This document shows positions 36,491 through 48,167 of a stretch of DNA of 64,000 bases, piece by piece. This stretch comes from Bedellia somnulentella (taxonomy: Eukaryota; Arthropoda; Insecta; Lepidoptera; Bedelliidae). A program made the position numbers and the translations under genes. Where the stretch lies: assembly GCA_963576735.1 (NCBI GenBank), contig OY755170.1, positions 27,078,875 to 27,142,874 of the forward strand, in the 5' to 3' direction. How positions within the stretch are numbered: the stretch's first letter is position 1; the number at the start of each line of letters is the position of its first letter. The notes under the pieces were generated by a model. That model saw only the letters and a list, made by a program, of their open reading frames with translations. It was not told where the DNA came from and did not search any database.

Positions 36491-37646
36491 GTATGTGTTA
36501 GCATTCATATATGAATGTAGGGCTAACCCTTATACCACTTAAAGCACTTATGCTAACATAATACTGGACTCTCTGAGAGAGAAAACCATATGTTTTTATC
36601 TAGGGTACAGTTGACATACAAATAAAACTAAATAACTGTACTCACCTTTTAATTCTAGTTTTAGAAATTGGTTCAGGAAAGGATAGTAAAAATGAAGTTT
36701 AATTGTCCAGTCTATCCAGCCAACAGTCACTTTATAAACCCCATACTGTGCTACTGTTATGTTTCTCTTATAGTATTCGAAGAGGAACCGCCCTAACACC
36801 ATTTTTTCCTTAGGAAATTATTTGAAAAAGGTTGTACAAAGTACATGTTGTTTTGAAGTAATTGTTGGTCAATATGGTAAGAAAAACATCACCAATAAAT
36901 GTTTTCGTTTCCACATTTGCTCCCAAATCAGGATTTTTGTATATGTCTGTAGCCATCTTCTGAGCAGTAGAGCCTTTAATTGATTAAAAAAAATCGTGTT
37001 AAAATAAGGACATCCATTGTAAAAAAAATCCTCCCATAAAAATCACCGGAACAACTAGTCCTGACCTCCTACCATTATTCACCATCATTCAGCAACTTTC
37101 ACTAAGTCATTGTCCAAATTATAGATGGTCTACCCACACTGCTTTGTCCTTATCTAACGTGTTTTCGTGAGTAGCCATTGCCTACTAACGTACTACTCAA
37201 TGGCCAATTATTGATGACTACTATTAACATCATCAGATTTTTAAAGTCCCTTGTGCATCTACTGCATGAGTTAGGTTTAGACACAAACAGCCAAATGGTA
37301 AATTTACAATGGCGCCTCTTGCTGGGCTAAGTGCAAATACCTCTGCCGGTTCGCCATCATCTTATCTACAACTTATGCTGCATATATGATTTGGGTTCAT
37401 ACGATATGCCATCACCAGAAATATATGTTTAAATGTCTCGTCAAAAAGAGTTTTGGCAAAATGTTTAATGTAATGTTTACTATAAAAAACATGGTTCTAT
37501 TATATAAATATTATGCATACTCACTTGGTGTGTAACAAAGGACATGTTTTAATCTACCTCTGTTTCATATGATGGTGTAAGAATAAGAACTAATGAGAGA
37601 CTCATCAAGAACTATTCTGCTCATACGATTTTATGTGAAGATACAT
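36491..37646. other. rno: Intron 4, no recognisable features
   Basis: AT-rich intron sequence starting at the exon 4 donor. No repeat or coding signal that I can name. Confidence 0.5.
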
Positions 37647-38030
37647 CTACTCACGCCATTAGTGTCCATTTGGGTATTTAGTGACTATCCATTGCAGTTT
37701 TGTACATTTCTGTCTGGCATATCTCAGGAGATTTATTTAAATTATATAATCTTTTCATACATGCTCTTTGATGATGTCCATGATCCAGCGAGGACACTTG
37801 CTTCAGGATCCGGCGTCGATGGTTCAGTCCCTACTGAAAGTAATTCTTTTTTATTAAATTGAATTTAAATGTTCGTAACCTACTCTTGATTGTCTATATG
37901 TTTATATATGTATTCTTGAGTTAGTATCACTTCATACAAGTCATTATGTTCATTATGTGTGCTATGACCGCAAATATATTTTATTTATTCTTTTATTCTT
38001 CACACATCGGATGCCTGTTTTTATACTGAC
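37647..38030 (-). mobile_element. RTE-A 3' end interrupted by a SINE-like insertion
   Basis: TACTCACGCCATTAGTGTCC to CATACATGCTCTTTGA (37647-37769) is the RTE-A end in reverse; the same element resumes at 37977 with TTTATTCTTCACACATCGGA and TGCC. Between them about 205 bases contain TGATCCAGCGAGGACACTTG and GGTTCAGTCCC, a possible A-box and B-box pair, followed by an AT-rich body. That insert may be another tRNA-derived SINE. Confidence 0.5.
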
Positions 38031-38365
38031 TTAACCATATTGATGTATGCCTGGAAACAGTAACTTCATTCACTTAGTTTTGTCAAAACAGCTCATATAT
38101 TTATTATTTCATTATAAAAAGACCCATGCATGTGGTATTCACCACTTTTTTTTCCATTATACAATTATTATTTTACTGTCGATATTCTTTCTAAGATGTG
38201 TGTAGGATGAGATGTTATTTAATTTAATGTAATGACGGTAAGTATAGTTTTGATGTTTTTTGAAGGTAGATAGACATGTAAAACTTCAAGAACTTTGAAA
38301 TCAATTTTATTTCAAGAACTTGAATATGGAATGCTATATTGAAATATGAAGTATTTTATTTACAA

Positions 38366-38690
38366 TACATACATATACTGACAAATATAATTCTCAAAAA
38401 AGGTTGGCCCGACCTTCAGAATAACAAATTCCTCAGCCACTTGATGTCGATCGGTGAGAAGATTTTTAAAAAATGGTTATGTCTTTCACGCCAGAGTCAT
38501 CGCCCAACACATACATACATATACTCACGGCTATAAATCCCCAGAAGGGGTAGCCAAAACTTCAGAATTAGAAACTCCCCAGTCACTTTGGAATGTTGAG
38601 TGGGGAAAAGATAGTATAATAAGGGTTTTTAGTTGTGGGTCTCTAACTGCATCACATCACATCCATAATCACTTAAAAATCTCCAAGATT
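38366..38690 (-). mobile_element. Two tandem minus-strand SINE-A copies
   Basis: One degenerate copy spans about 38366-38505 (ACATACATATACTGAC, CTTCAGAATAACAAATTCCT, CAGCCACTT). A better one spans 38508-38690 (ATACTCACGGCTATAAATCC, GAATGTTGAGTGGGGAAAAG, GGGTCTCTAACTGCATC), 5'-truncated. They lie about 150 bases upstream of rno exon 5, antisense. Confidence 0.7.
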
Positions 38691-38843
38691 GTATTTACAG
38701 ATCATGTACCATAAAAAGCAAATAAAATAGATATTCTAATATACTATACATAAGAAAGTAAAGTGCAGAAAATAGGTTAATAGTTGTGATAGCTACATGT
38801 CTAGCTAAGAATCCTTAGTAACTAGTATTGCTCTATATTCCAG

Positions 38844-41800
38844 GTCAATGGTTATGTCGTCCATGCGGTGATGGCGCTCGGCCAACGTGCGTCCTTTGTC
38901 CCAACGTGGGAGGCGCTATGAAGTGCACCCCCTCTGGCAACAAGTGGGCCCACGTGTCGTGCGTCCTCTGGATTCCAGAGGTCTCGATCGGGTGCGCCGA
39001 ACAAATGGAACCAATCACCAAAATCTCCGCCATACCCGCCTCCAGGTGGTCACTACTCTGCGTACTCTGCCGCGAACGCAAGGGCGCCTGCATTCAGTGC
39101 TCAGTGAAAACGTGCAAAACAGCATATCATGTTACCTGCGCCTTCAAACATGGACTCGAAATGAGAGCTATCATTGAAGACGAAAACGCCGACGACGGCG
39201 TCAAACTACGCTCGTACTGTCAAAAACATAGTGTTAATTCTAAAAAAGAAAAATCCGGATCCGGATCCGAGGAGGAGGAAGTCAAGAAGAAGCGGAGAAA
39301 GGACATGACCTCCGAGGAGAAAAGCCAGGCTCGGGCGGCCCGGCTTCAGGAAATAGAGAAGGAGTTCGATAAGCATGTGAGTGTGAAAGACATCAGCTCG
39401 CACTTGCTCGACGTGGACCAAGACGCAGTCATTTACATATACAACTTCTGGAAACTGAAGAGACGGTCGGGACACAACCGGTTCCTCTTGCCGCCAAAAT
39501 CAGACGATTCCGATTTGCTATCGCATCGGCAGGAACAGGCGGACCTTGACAAGATGAAGATGTTCGTCCAGCTAAGACAAGACCTCGAGCGAGTCCGCAA
39601 CTTATGTTACATGGTGAGCAGGAGGGAAAAACTGTCGCGGTCATTCTTCAGAATGAGGGAACAAACGTTTCATAAACAAGTGGCAGTGCTTTCTGCTGAT
39701 ACCGAGTTACCTAGCCCTGATCTCAAAGCAATCATTGAAGCTAATCACGGACCTTCCATTTATGATAGACTCTATTCACATGCCAATGCTCCTGATCATA
39801 AGAATTTCAATGAACTGTTAGCGCAAATATCTGGCCCTCAAGAAGATGAGAAAAAGAAAGATCTTAATGGCCTACTAAAAGGAAAATCAACTAATCCATA
39901 CAAAAAATCGTACGTTAACGGATCTTCGCGGAGGAGCGGCAGTATGTATAGCGGTCTCTCAAGTGAGGAAAGTGAACCAGAAATTAGTAGGTCAAATAGT
40001 AAATATCGAAAGGCCATTGGCTCTACTACAGACGAGGACACGGGTAAGAGAAAAAGTGGATCACCAAAGAAAAAGATATCACCTAAATCTAAAGCTAGAA
40101 AATCACCTAGAAAAGTCACCAAGAAACGAAGCAAATTATCAAAACCATTCATTGAGAGTAGCAGTGAAGAAGATTCTCTGAAGTTACGAATGAAAAAAGA
40201 TAGATCACAGAGTATTACCCTCCAAAAAATGGAGAAAGAAATGACAGCAGGCCAAAATCTACAATCAGGTAGTGAAAGCGATGAGTTAATACCAATGACA
40301 TCATCAGTTAATAACAAGTTCCCTGTAGATATTTATTCCGATAGCAGCGAAAATGATAGTAATACGAAACCTGAGAGCAATCTTTCTGATAAATCGCCAA
40401 GTGCTGGTGACCCTCAGCAACAGTTCCGAACCAAAGCAGCAATGAAAGAGTTTATCCCAACACAGCCTGTAAAGGTCAATAAGGAATCTAAAGATGACAA
40501 AAGGAAATCGAAAAATGTCACTAGTGCCAAAGGCAAAAACATTCGCGATTCTCATGATGAGGCTAAGAATAAAGAAAACATAAAATATTCGAAGACAAAA
40601 GATAATCCAACAGACCTTATTGTACCTCAGCGGCAGGCCGCTAAAAAAGCTTCCGAAAATATGAGATCTACAACTAGTGCTAAACCAAAAGATGAGGTAG
40701 AAAAGCATCACAGTGGTGACGATGCTAGACTGAAAACAAAAGTTAAATCTAAAGGTAAAGAGATGAAAGACCGGGAAAGTATTGTAAAAGACCAGGATGT
40801 GTCGAAGCGGAAACAATCCACAGATTTAGATAAGGAAACCATTGCATATGTACCTCAAAGACAGGCTGCTAAAAAAGCAGCTGCGCACATAAAAAGTGGA
40901 CTCGGAACTAAACCAGCTACTGCTGAAACTGATGAGAAAAAGAAAGAATCTGATAAAGCTGAATTACCCAAAAAGTCACCCAAATTGGAAGAGGAGAAAT
41001 CCAAGGATACATCTAGGAGTAGTTCTAGCTCATCATCAGACTCGAGTAGTAGTAGTTACTCATCTTCATCTAGTTCTGACGAGGAAGATATCAAGCCAGC
41101 AGTTGAAGCTAAACCAATGGTAAAAGCACGTGAAATAAAACCGGCAACTATACGGCAGCCTTCAATGTTCTCGCCTAGACCGACGGTGGACTTGCCCTTT
41201 CTCGACAGGGTGTCAAGGCCACTGTCGTCCACTAGTGCCTCCAGTGACTCTGAAAGCTCCAAGGACTCGCCGGGATCCGGATCCGATAGCCCCGCTCCAA
41301 AACGGCCACGGAGACCCCGTAAAAATAAAAGCCTTTCGACGGATGCTTCCCCTACAAAGGCCCCTGACAAGAAGCTTAAAACTTCCGAACGGCGGCCCGA
41401 GTCTGGGGATCCCTCATCGGCTACTCAAAGAAAGGAACAGAGCAGAGCCGATAAATCGCGTACGAGTCCTCGGTCCCGAAGCCTTGCAACAGGAAATCTG
41501 TCTAACGAGCGCGACACTGGACCGCGAAAATCTAAAGACGATGCCCCACGATCCTCACTATCCAATAAAACTACTAAAGAGAGCGGCAAGTCCAGTGATC
41601 TTTCAACTGCGGAGCGGAAAACGAACGAGGCGGGATTAAAGCCCAAACAAGAATCCCCCACTAAAAGAACTCCTCCGAAACCAAGATTGAGCGTAGCTCT
41701 AGATGAAGAAATGAAATTGAATCTAAAGACAAGCCCACAGAAAGGTGAACAAAGAGGAAGGAGTGTTTCTAGTAGACGCATAAGTGTGAAGGAAAGCGAA

Positions 41801-44086
41801 CCCCGACCAACTAGTATCAAAGAGCGCAGATTGAGTAGACGCGATAGTCATACGGATAACAAGAAGAGCTCTCCTATCAAGCGGACTTCAATCTTTGAAC
41901 CTGAAAAAACTAGTCCTATTAAATTGACTGATGACTATTCTGATGCCGATAAACACTGGTTCCCGAAAGTGCCAAGTCCAGTAGTACAACCACCAATAGA
42001 AAAAGAAGCAAATGAAGATCGCTCAATAGATTCTGACTCCAATGATAAAACAAGTATTAAGATAATGGCTAAAATTCAAGCTAATCTCAATGAAAATACT
42101 ATGCTAAAATCACCAAAGACACCTATGGATGCCAGAACAAATGCAATTGAGCTGCTCGATCTTGAAGATCATAGAAATGTTAGAAAACATTCAGTAACCG
42201 AATCTGATAAGAAATTCATGACCCAAGACTCAAGTCACTTGCAACGAATAGAAATGTCAAAAAGTGCTAAGATACCATCCACTCTTAATACTTATCCAAA
42301 CAGATCTATATTTTCACCACAGCCCAATAATGACTTGTATGGGCTTGATATAATGGGGGTAGATGACGGTTTTAATCATGATGATATTATCAAACCATCT
42401 TACACACCTTATCCAGATCCCTTGTTTATGAAAGAAGATTCGAAAGAACAAGGAGTCCAAGAAACTTTGAATCTTGTTGACAGGCTAAGAAAGCAACTTA
42501 GTACCAATATAGTGCCATCTGATAATTATGATGATAATATTATTAATGAGTTAAAAGATGCTAATGACACGCCAGTTTTGCTTGAATCTAATAAAGATTA
42601 CATGCCTCCAAATGAAAATTCAGAAATAGAAACACGTCACGAGGTCCCTACGAAAGATCTATATGAAGACAATAATCACCTGGCAAATAACAGTCAGCCT
42701 ATGGATTTGACTCCACGAGATCTCGGTGTGACGACCTCTCATAGCGGTGACAGGTGGTCTGATATGCCTAACGATTCAAAATACGAGCATCATCATCATC
42801 AGCAGCTTTACAATGAAGATTTGAAAGATTCAATGAACCAATCTTTGTCTGAGGATCGAGACGATTCTCAATCCGTATCGGTGCCCGATAACTCATTACA
42901 TAGTGAATCGTTAACTCAGGACACTCAAAATTACGATAACAATAACTCGCTCGTTCAAGACTGTCCGACGATATCATCGCCTTACATATGTCAGGAAGGG
43001 AATTGGCAGGAGCGTAAGATGATACCGCAGCGGCGATCGTCGGTGTCGAGTACGGATTCCGAGGCTTCGGTGTGTTCGCAAGCGGCGCCGATGAAGAGTG
43101 TCGGGCCGATATCGGATATGGAGTACCCGTACCCGCTGGAGCCGCCAATGATGGGCGCGTTCGGTGGCTACGGCGCGCCGGCGCAGTACGTGCCGATGTT
43201 CCCCAGCTCCATGGTGTCGCACTTCGCGCCGCCGCCGCTACCCAAGCCCGCCTACACGTTGGGAGCCGCTTTCACCTCCTCCTCGCAGAACATCGCGCTC
43301 ACCACCGCCATGATCGCGCCCCCGACTCCCGCCAGAGAGGAACTGCCCCCCAGCCCGCCCGCTATACCGCAGCCGCTCCTAGATCAATATCCGCCTTTAC
43401 AATGTGCACCTGATAAACCCGAGGAGATGNNNNNNNNNNNNNNNNNNNNNNNNNNNNNNNNNNNNNNNNNNNNNNNNNNNNNNNNNNNNNNNNNNNNNNN
43501 NNNNNNNNNNNNNNNNNNNNNNNNNNNNNNNNNNNNNNNNNNNNNNNNNNNNNNNNNNNNNNNNNNNNNNNNNNNNNNNNNNNNNNNNNNNNNNNNNNNN
43601 NNNNNNNNNNNNNNNNNNNNNNNNNNNNNGGAGACGGAAAAAGTGAAAAAGAAATCCAGTAAAAGTGAGAAACGTAAGAAGAAAAAGGACAAAAAGGCTG
43701 AGAAAGCCGAAAAACTACAGGTAGTGAATAGTGAAAGTGAAAGTGCAACAAAACTGATAATAAAAATAAAGCGTAACAAAGAGGAGGAGAGCGCCGGGGC
43801 GAGCGGTATCGCCGGGGCGAGTACGAGCGCGGGAGTGGGCGCGGCGGCGGACCCGTTCGAGTACGACCCGAGCGCGCCCGACCCGCTGGCGCTGGAGCCG
43901 GCCGTGGGCGCGGCGGCCGCACACCTTCGCAACGTGCGCACGGAGAAGGTGACGCCCATCCGGTTAAAACTGGCGCGCAGTGCGGAGGGCGGCAGCTACG
44001 TCATGTCGGGCGAGCCGCCCGCCCCCGCCGGCCCCTCCGCCCCCACCGCCCCCGCCCTGCCCGGCAAGCACTGCGAGGTCAGGTGA
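38844..44086 (+). CDS. rno: rhinoceros/JADE-like PHD protein, last coding exon
   Basis: Residues 261-2007, stop TGA at 44084. The acceptor is TATATTCCAG|GT; it completes the PHD finger (QWLCRPC, to 268). The extended PHD follows (about 276-389, from CVLCPNVGGAMKC to KLRSYCQKH), then a conserved block at about 440-530 (YIYNFWKLKRRSG, RQDLERVRNLCYMVSRREKL). The rest is a disordered Ser/Lys/Asp-rich tail with rhinoceros-type motifs: RTKAAMKEF at 789, PQRQAAKKA at 855 and again at 931, and a serine run at 986-1006. The Drosophila protein exceeds 3000 residues and is a nuclear regulator that antagonises EGFR/Ras signalling in the eye. A 200-N gap interrupts the exon, so the length is provisional. 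Confidence 0.93.
43430..43629. other. Assembly gap of 200 N inside rno exon 5
   Basis: Exactly 200 N, a conventional placeholder for a gap of unknown size. The gap starts on a codon boundary and sequence after it continues in the third codon position, giving the sensible frame TEKVKKKSSKSEKRKKKKDK. Because 200 is not a multiple of three this fit depends on the placeholder; the missing codons, and even an intron, cannot be excluded. Confidence 0.98.
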
Positions 44087-47000
44087 TACCAGTGACAGTG
44101 AACGCGAACATCGCGCTCCACAAAACATTAACTTAAACACTCTCAAATAGTTCTACTTCTAAATTATAAAGTTATCGTGTAGTGTATATTTTTTAATGTC
44201 ACTAAGATGTTGTAGCTTATTATATTATTTATTTGTATAAATGGAAAGCTCAATGGTAATATAACTGTAAGATTTATATTGTAAGTGTTGTGCGTCACGG
44301 GAGCACAAGTAAATCCTAGAATATATCCGAATAGTTTTAATATAATATAGTTAAGCTATAAGTCATATGGATTTATGTATGAAAATTTTGTTACTGTTAT
44401 GTTATGTTTTCATATTGTGACTCGCGTGGAATCTCAAATAGTATCGTTAACAATGTGAATAAGTATTAGATTTAGAATGCCTATGTTACATCACATAATT
44501 ATGTTGTTGAATAATACCTAGAAGATTTCTGAAATGCGCCGGTCTACTACCATTTTCATGTTGAAATTAAGAAATTTCTGAGAAATGCAATATTAACTTT
44601 CTACTTTAAATTAGCAAAATCTTAGTACGCTAAGCAGAGTTATTAAAAAATTTCCTTTTGATGAGTCGAATGCTATCTGACATCGTTTTAAATCGAGCTT
44701 GTACATACCGCATAGAAAAATATCTCAGATAGACAGTCATCTAAACTGGAACAAAATGTACTCTGAACTGCTTTGAAAAGCTAAATTCAGTGATTTCATT
44801 ATTCGCAGCAGACATATTCTTCCGCTGCAAATTCATTTTCATGAAAAAGTATTTTGGTCACTTGCAAAACAATTATAGGCTTTAAAATCAAACTCGTCAT
44901 TAATGTCACATGTATTGTTACGATATATCTCTCAAATTATTTCCATATCCACAATAATAGCGAGTCATTTAAAATTACTCAGTTTTTTCGTATTATGTTT
45001 TCAAATACCATTCTTCATGTTTAAGTTGCCTTGAAGTATTTGATCAGTAGATGTTTTACGATTAAAAATAATATAGGTATCTCCTTTGGTACTATTTTTA
45101 TTTCTGGTTTCATCCAATCAATAGTTCTTTTTTATACACATCTCTTGTTTTTGTACTCTTATTTTGAGTAGAGGAACTTAATTTGTCAATTTGGCATAGA
45201 TATATTTATGTTTTTTTTTTCTATTTTTGTACATATAATGGGAGCTGATTGCTAATCACTTTGTTTTGACCATATTTATAAATCTATGAACTTTTGAGGT
45301 ATGGGTTAAAAGATTATCTTAGAGTCCAAGCTGTGTGTTCTTTACTACACAGCTTGTGTAATTAAAAAACCATACAACGAAACCAGGGCCTAAAATAGCT
45401 GTCAAGTAATATAGTGATGATGATAGTTTCATAATAACATTCAAAAGTTAATATGCCTATCGACACTTTTAATTTGTTAATAAATACCGTGTTAACAAGT
45501 TCCGTGCCGTCGACTCCCCATTTATATTGAAATAGAACTCCAAAATCTATATATTATTTGGCTGGAATGGATAAGCTTGAATTTTTTTTGACTGAAGATT
45601 GTAACAATTATTAAGGTTTGGTTGAATCATTGCCTACATTTGTTATTTTCTCCCCCTGATTAAGTCTGGCGATCCTTCTAAAGGTATTGCTAAAAACTTT
45701 GTAAATTATTTGATTGGTGTGTAGGTACTCTTATGATTTTCTTGAATATTTGGCGATTTTGCCGTATTTACTGTTGTATGCATTACCTTTATTAGTTTGA
45801 TCGCTTTCGTATGAATTCAATTTGGATTTCGAGTATTTCATGCATTGTAAAAGCCGGATCTATTATTAAAATTATAATTGAGACTGATTAATTTAGTATT
45901 CATGTAATTCAAAACATAAAACAGTTTATGTTAATGAGAGCTGTTTGATATTATTTTAGAGTAACCTGTATTTTGGTTCATATGTGTGAATTAAATCGGC
46001 TAAGTGTGTGTTATGAGCTATCCACTGCCAGCCAGGATGTGCAGAAAGTGACATTTATGTTTCTTTCTACCATTTTGAATTCATTTTCTTTCTACCATTT
46101 TGAATTCATTTGTTACGTATGTTTTTTTTTGTATTTCCACTCTTTTTTTGTACAGTTGTGTCACTTAATGCAACTGTCAAGTATTTATGTAGATATAAAT
46201 CATGATTTACGCAACATTTACATTCAGTTAGCTTTTGTATTTGATTTCGTTTATCCGTTGGTAATTAGTTTATGTAGACTTTTGTACACTGAATATTGTT
46301 GATTATTTCAAGGTTTAATTTTACTAAAAAATATATTATTATTGATATCACTATTCCTAACCTGTACACGAATTAATGTCTTTTGTTTATCTAAAAGCAG
46401 AAAGCAATCTTGATACTTTTTCATAATGTTTGGGAAATCTGTTGATATTCCAACCAATTTTATAATATTTAGATCTCACTTGATTATTCCACAGCTTTAT
46501 AAGATATTTTTTGTCATTGCTGAGTTGATTGCAGCAAATTATGACGATGATATACTTTTCGTGTTATTGGCCCTTGCATTGCCTCATCTGTGTTAAAAAC
46601 ACAAACCAAATAAAAAAAACTAGCCAATGATCTTTGGTTCTAATATTGGTAATGTGTAGGTCTCGTTTTTTCTATTATTATTTTCAGTCATAAATAACTA
46701 TATTCAGATTATTTATTAATCATTGCAAAAAGTCCACTCAATCGTCTACGCAGGGGCTAGTATATAGTATTGTAATGATCCGCTTCCTCTATTTATAACT
46801 TTATTGTATCAAAAAGTGGATATGGAAGCACTTATTACCGTGGAACAAGTGAAGGTTTCAATAGATCTATAGTAAATGTTTTTTTCCTTTGTGGATTTGT
46901 CAACTCCAGTCAGGCAAAGAATCAAATATACTATAACCGGTGACGTCTCGCTCTTACAGTCGATCTCAGTACTTTTTAGAGTTATCTTATAGGAATGTAC

Positions 47001-47389
47001 CGATTAAAAGTCTATAACAATCGTATCCTCTTAAAGAATATTTCTGAGCGGTGACACCGAAGAGCGGACTAAGTTAATATATCGGTTGTGATTGCTAATT
47101 TCTTTTGAGCTGTTATTTTTGTATTTCTTTGTTTACATTTAATGTCTATTACAAAACAAATCATTAAATGTATTAATTTTTATTATATAAAGTATTCCAA
47201 ATTGCAGACTGTCTTACCCACTAACCAAAAAATAACCGTTAGCCAATTTCGCTTAAATAGAATAGACACATATTTGTATATATTTATGATAAGTGACTTG
47301 GCACACAATTCATATTGAAATCATGTAAAAAGAAAACAAAATGTAATTTATGTTGTGTATAGTGCATTTTAGTCGATTAGTTTATGTGC

Positions 47390-47395
47390 AATAAA
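47390..47395 (+). terminator. Candidate poly(A) signal
   Basis: AATAAA in TGTGCAATAAATAGTA, in a stretch that is otherwise non-coding 3.3 kb after the rno stop. This is one of several candidates. Confidence 0.35.
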
Positions 47396-47912
47396 TAGTA
47401 AATACTCAAATTTATAAGTCGGAAGGGAAAAAACGCCAGTTTTGTTCCATGTAATTAATATATATTACGATAAATCATTCTTCTTACAGTATAAAATGCT
47501 GGTTTTTGTCTAGTTTCTTCAAGGGTTGTTTACCAAATTCTTCCGTGTTGTAAATATGTATTTCGGCATACGAGATATTCACCTGGGGTTGCCAATATTT
47601 AAAACCCATATAATATAATTAAAAAAATATGTATGTAAGTTTATATATTTATTAATTTTTACACAAGTTTTTAAATCCAGTGACTTGGCATCTCCAATGC
47701 ACAAGTCGAATGACCTTACCCAGTTGCATATACAAAGAATGTTTTTACTTAATTTTCTGCTGTTATTTATGGCTTTTCATAAATATCATTTATCTATTTA
47801 TATTGGAATACTCTAAAATAATTAAATTTATAACAGTTATGTAGTTCAGTTGGTAACCCTAGATGTGCAATACCATATTCATAATAAAATGTAAAACTTA
47901 GCGTACCGTCTT

Positions 47913-48167
47913 AGGGCCAGCGCTGACTGCCGGCATGGCATGGCAAAGCATTTGGGTACAGATATAGCATTTTAAATCTTATTACTATGCATATAGAATT
48001 CATTTTACTTCATTTTGACACAACGATGCCGACGTTCTGTCCTACCGCGGCCTCCCTCGGCATCGTTGTGTCAAAATGAATTCTATACGCATGGTAATAA
48101 GATTAAAAATGCTATATCTGTACCGAAATCCTTTGCCATGCCATGCCGGCAGTCAGCGCCGGCCCTT
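47913..48167. mobile_element. Palindromic MITE, about 255 bp
   Basis: The left arm AGGGCCAGCGCTGACTGCCG, with GCATGGCATGGCAAAG, GTACAGATATAGCATTTT and ATAGAATTCATTTT after it, is mirrored on the right from CCGGCAGTCAGCGCCGGCCC, with a GATGCCGA inner stem and a roughly 25-base loop. Arms are about 110 bases and over 90% matched by eye. A TTA on either side could be the target duplication. If the 3' UTR extends past here, the MITE would be transcribed as a long hairpin. Confidence 0.8.

Noticed and set aside
43072..43413. Alternative-frame ORFs over the GC-rich part of rno exon 5 on both strands
   Set aside because: They are shadows of the rno frame caused by high GC content.
44075..44090. CAG|GTGATA as a donor at the end of rno exon 5, implying further exons
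   Set aside because: The frame has its stop within this donor-like sequence and no plausible continuation exon is seen downstream, so I keep TGA at 44084 as the end.
45973..46302. 109-codon ORF after rno
   Set aside because: Its composition is Phe/Tyr/Leu-rich, typical of AT-rich non-coding DNA, it contains a short tandem duplication and no domain.
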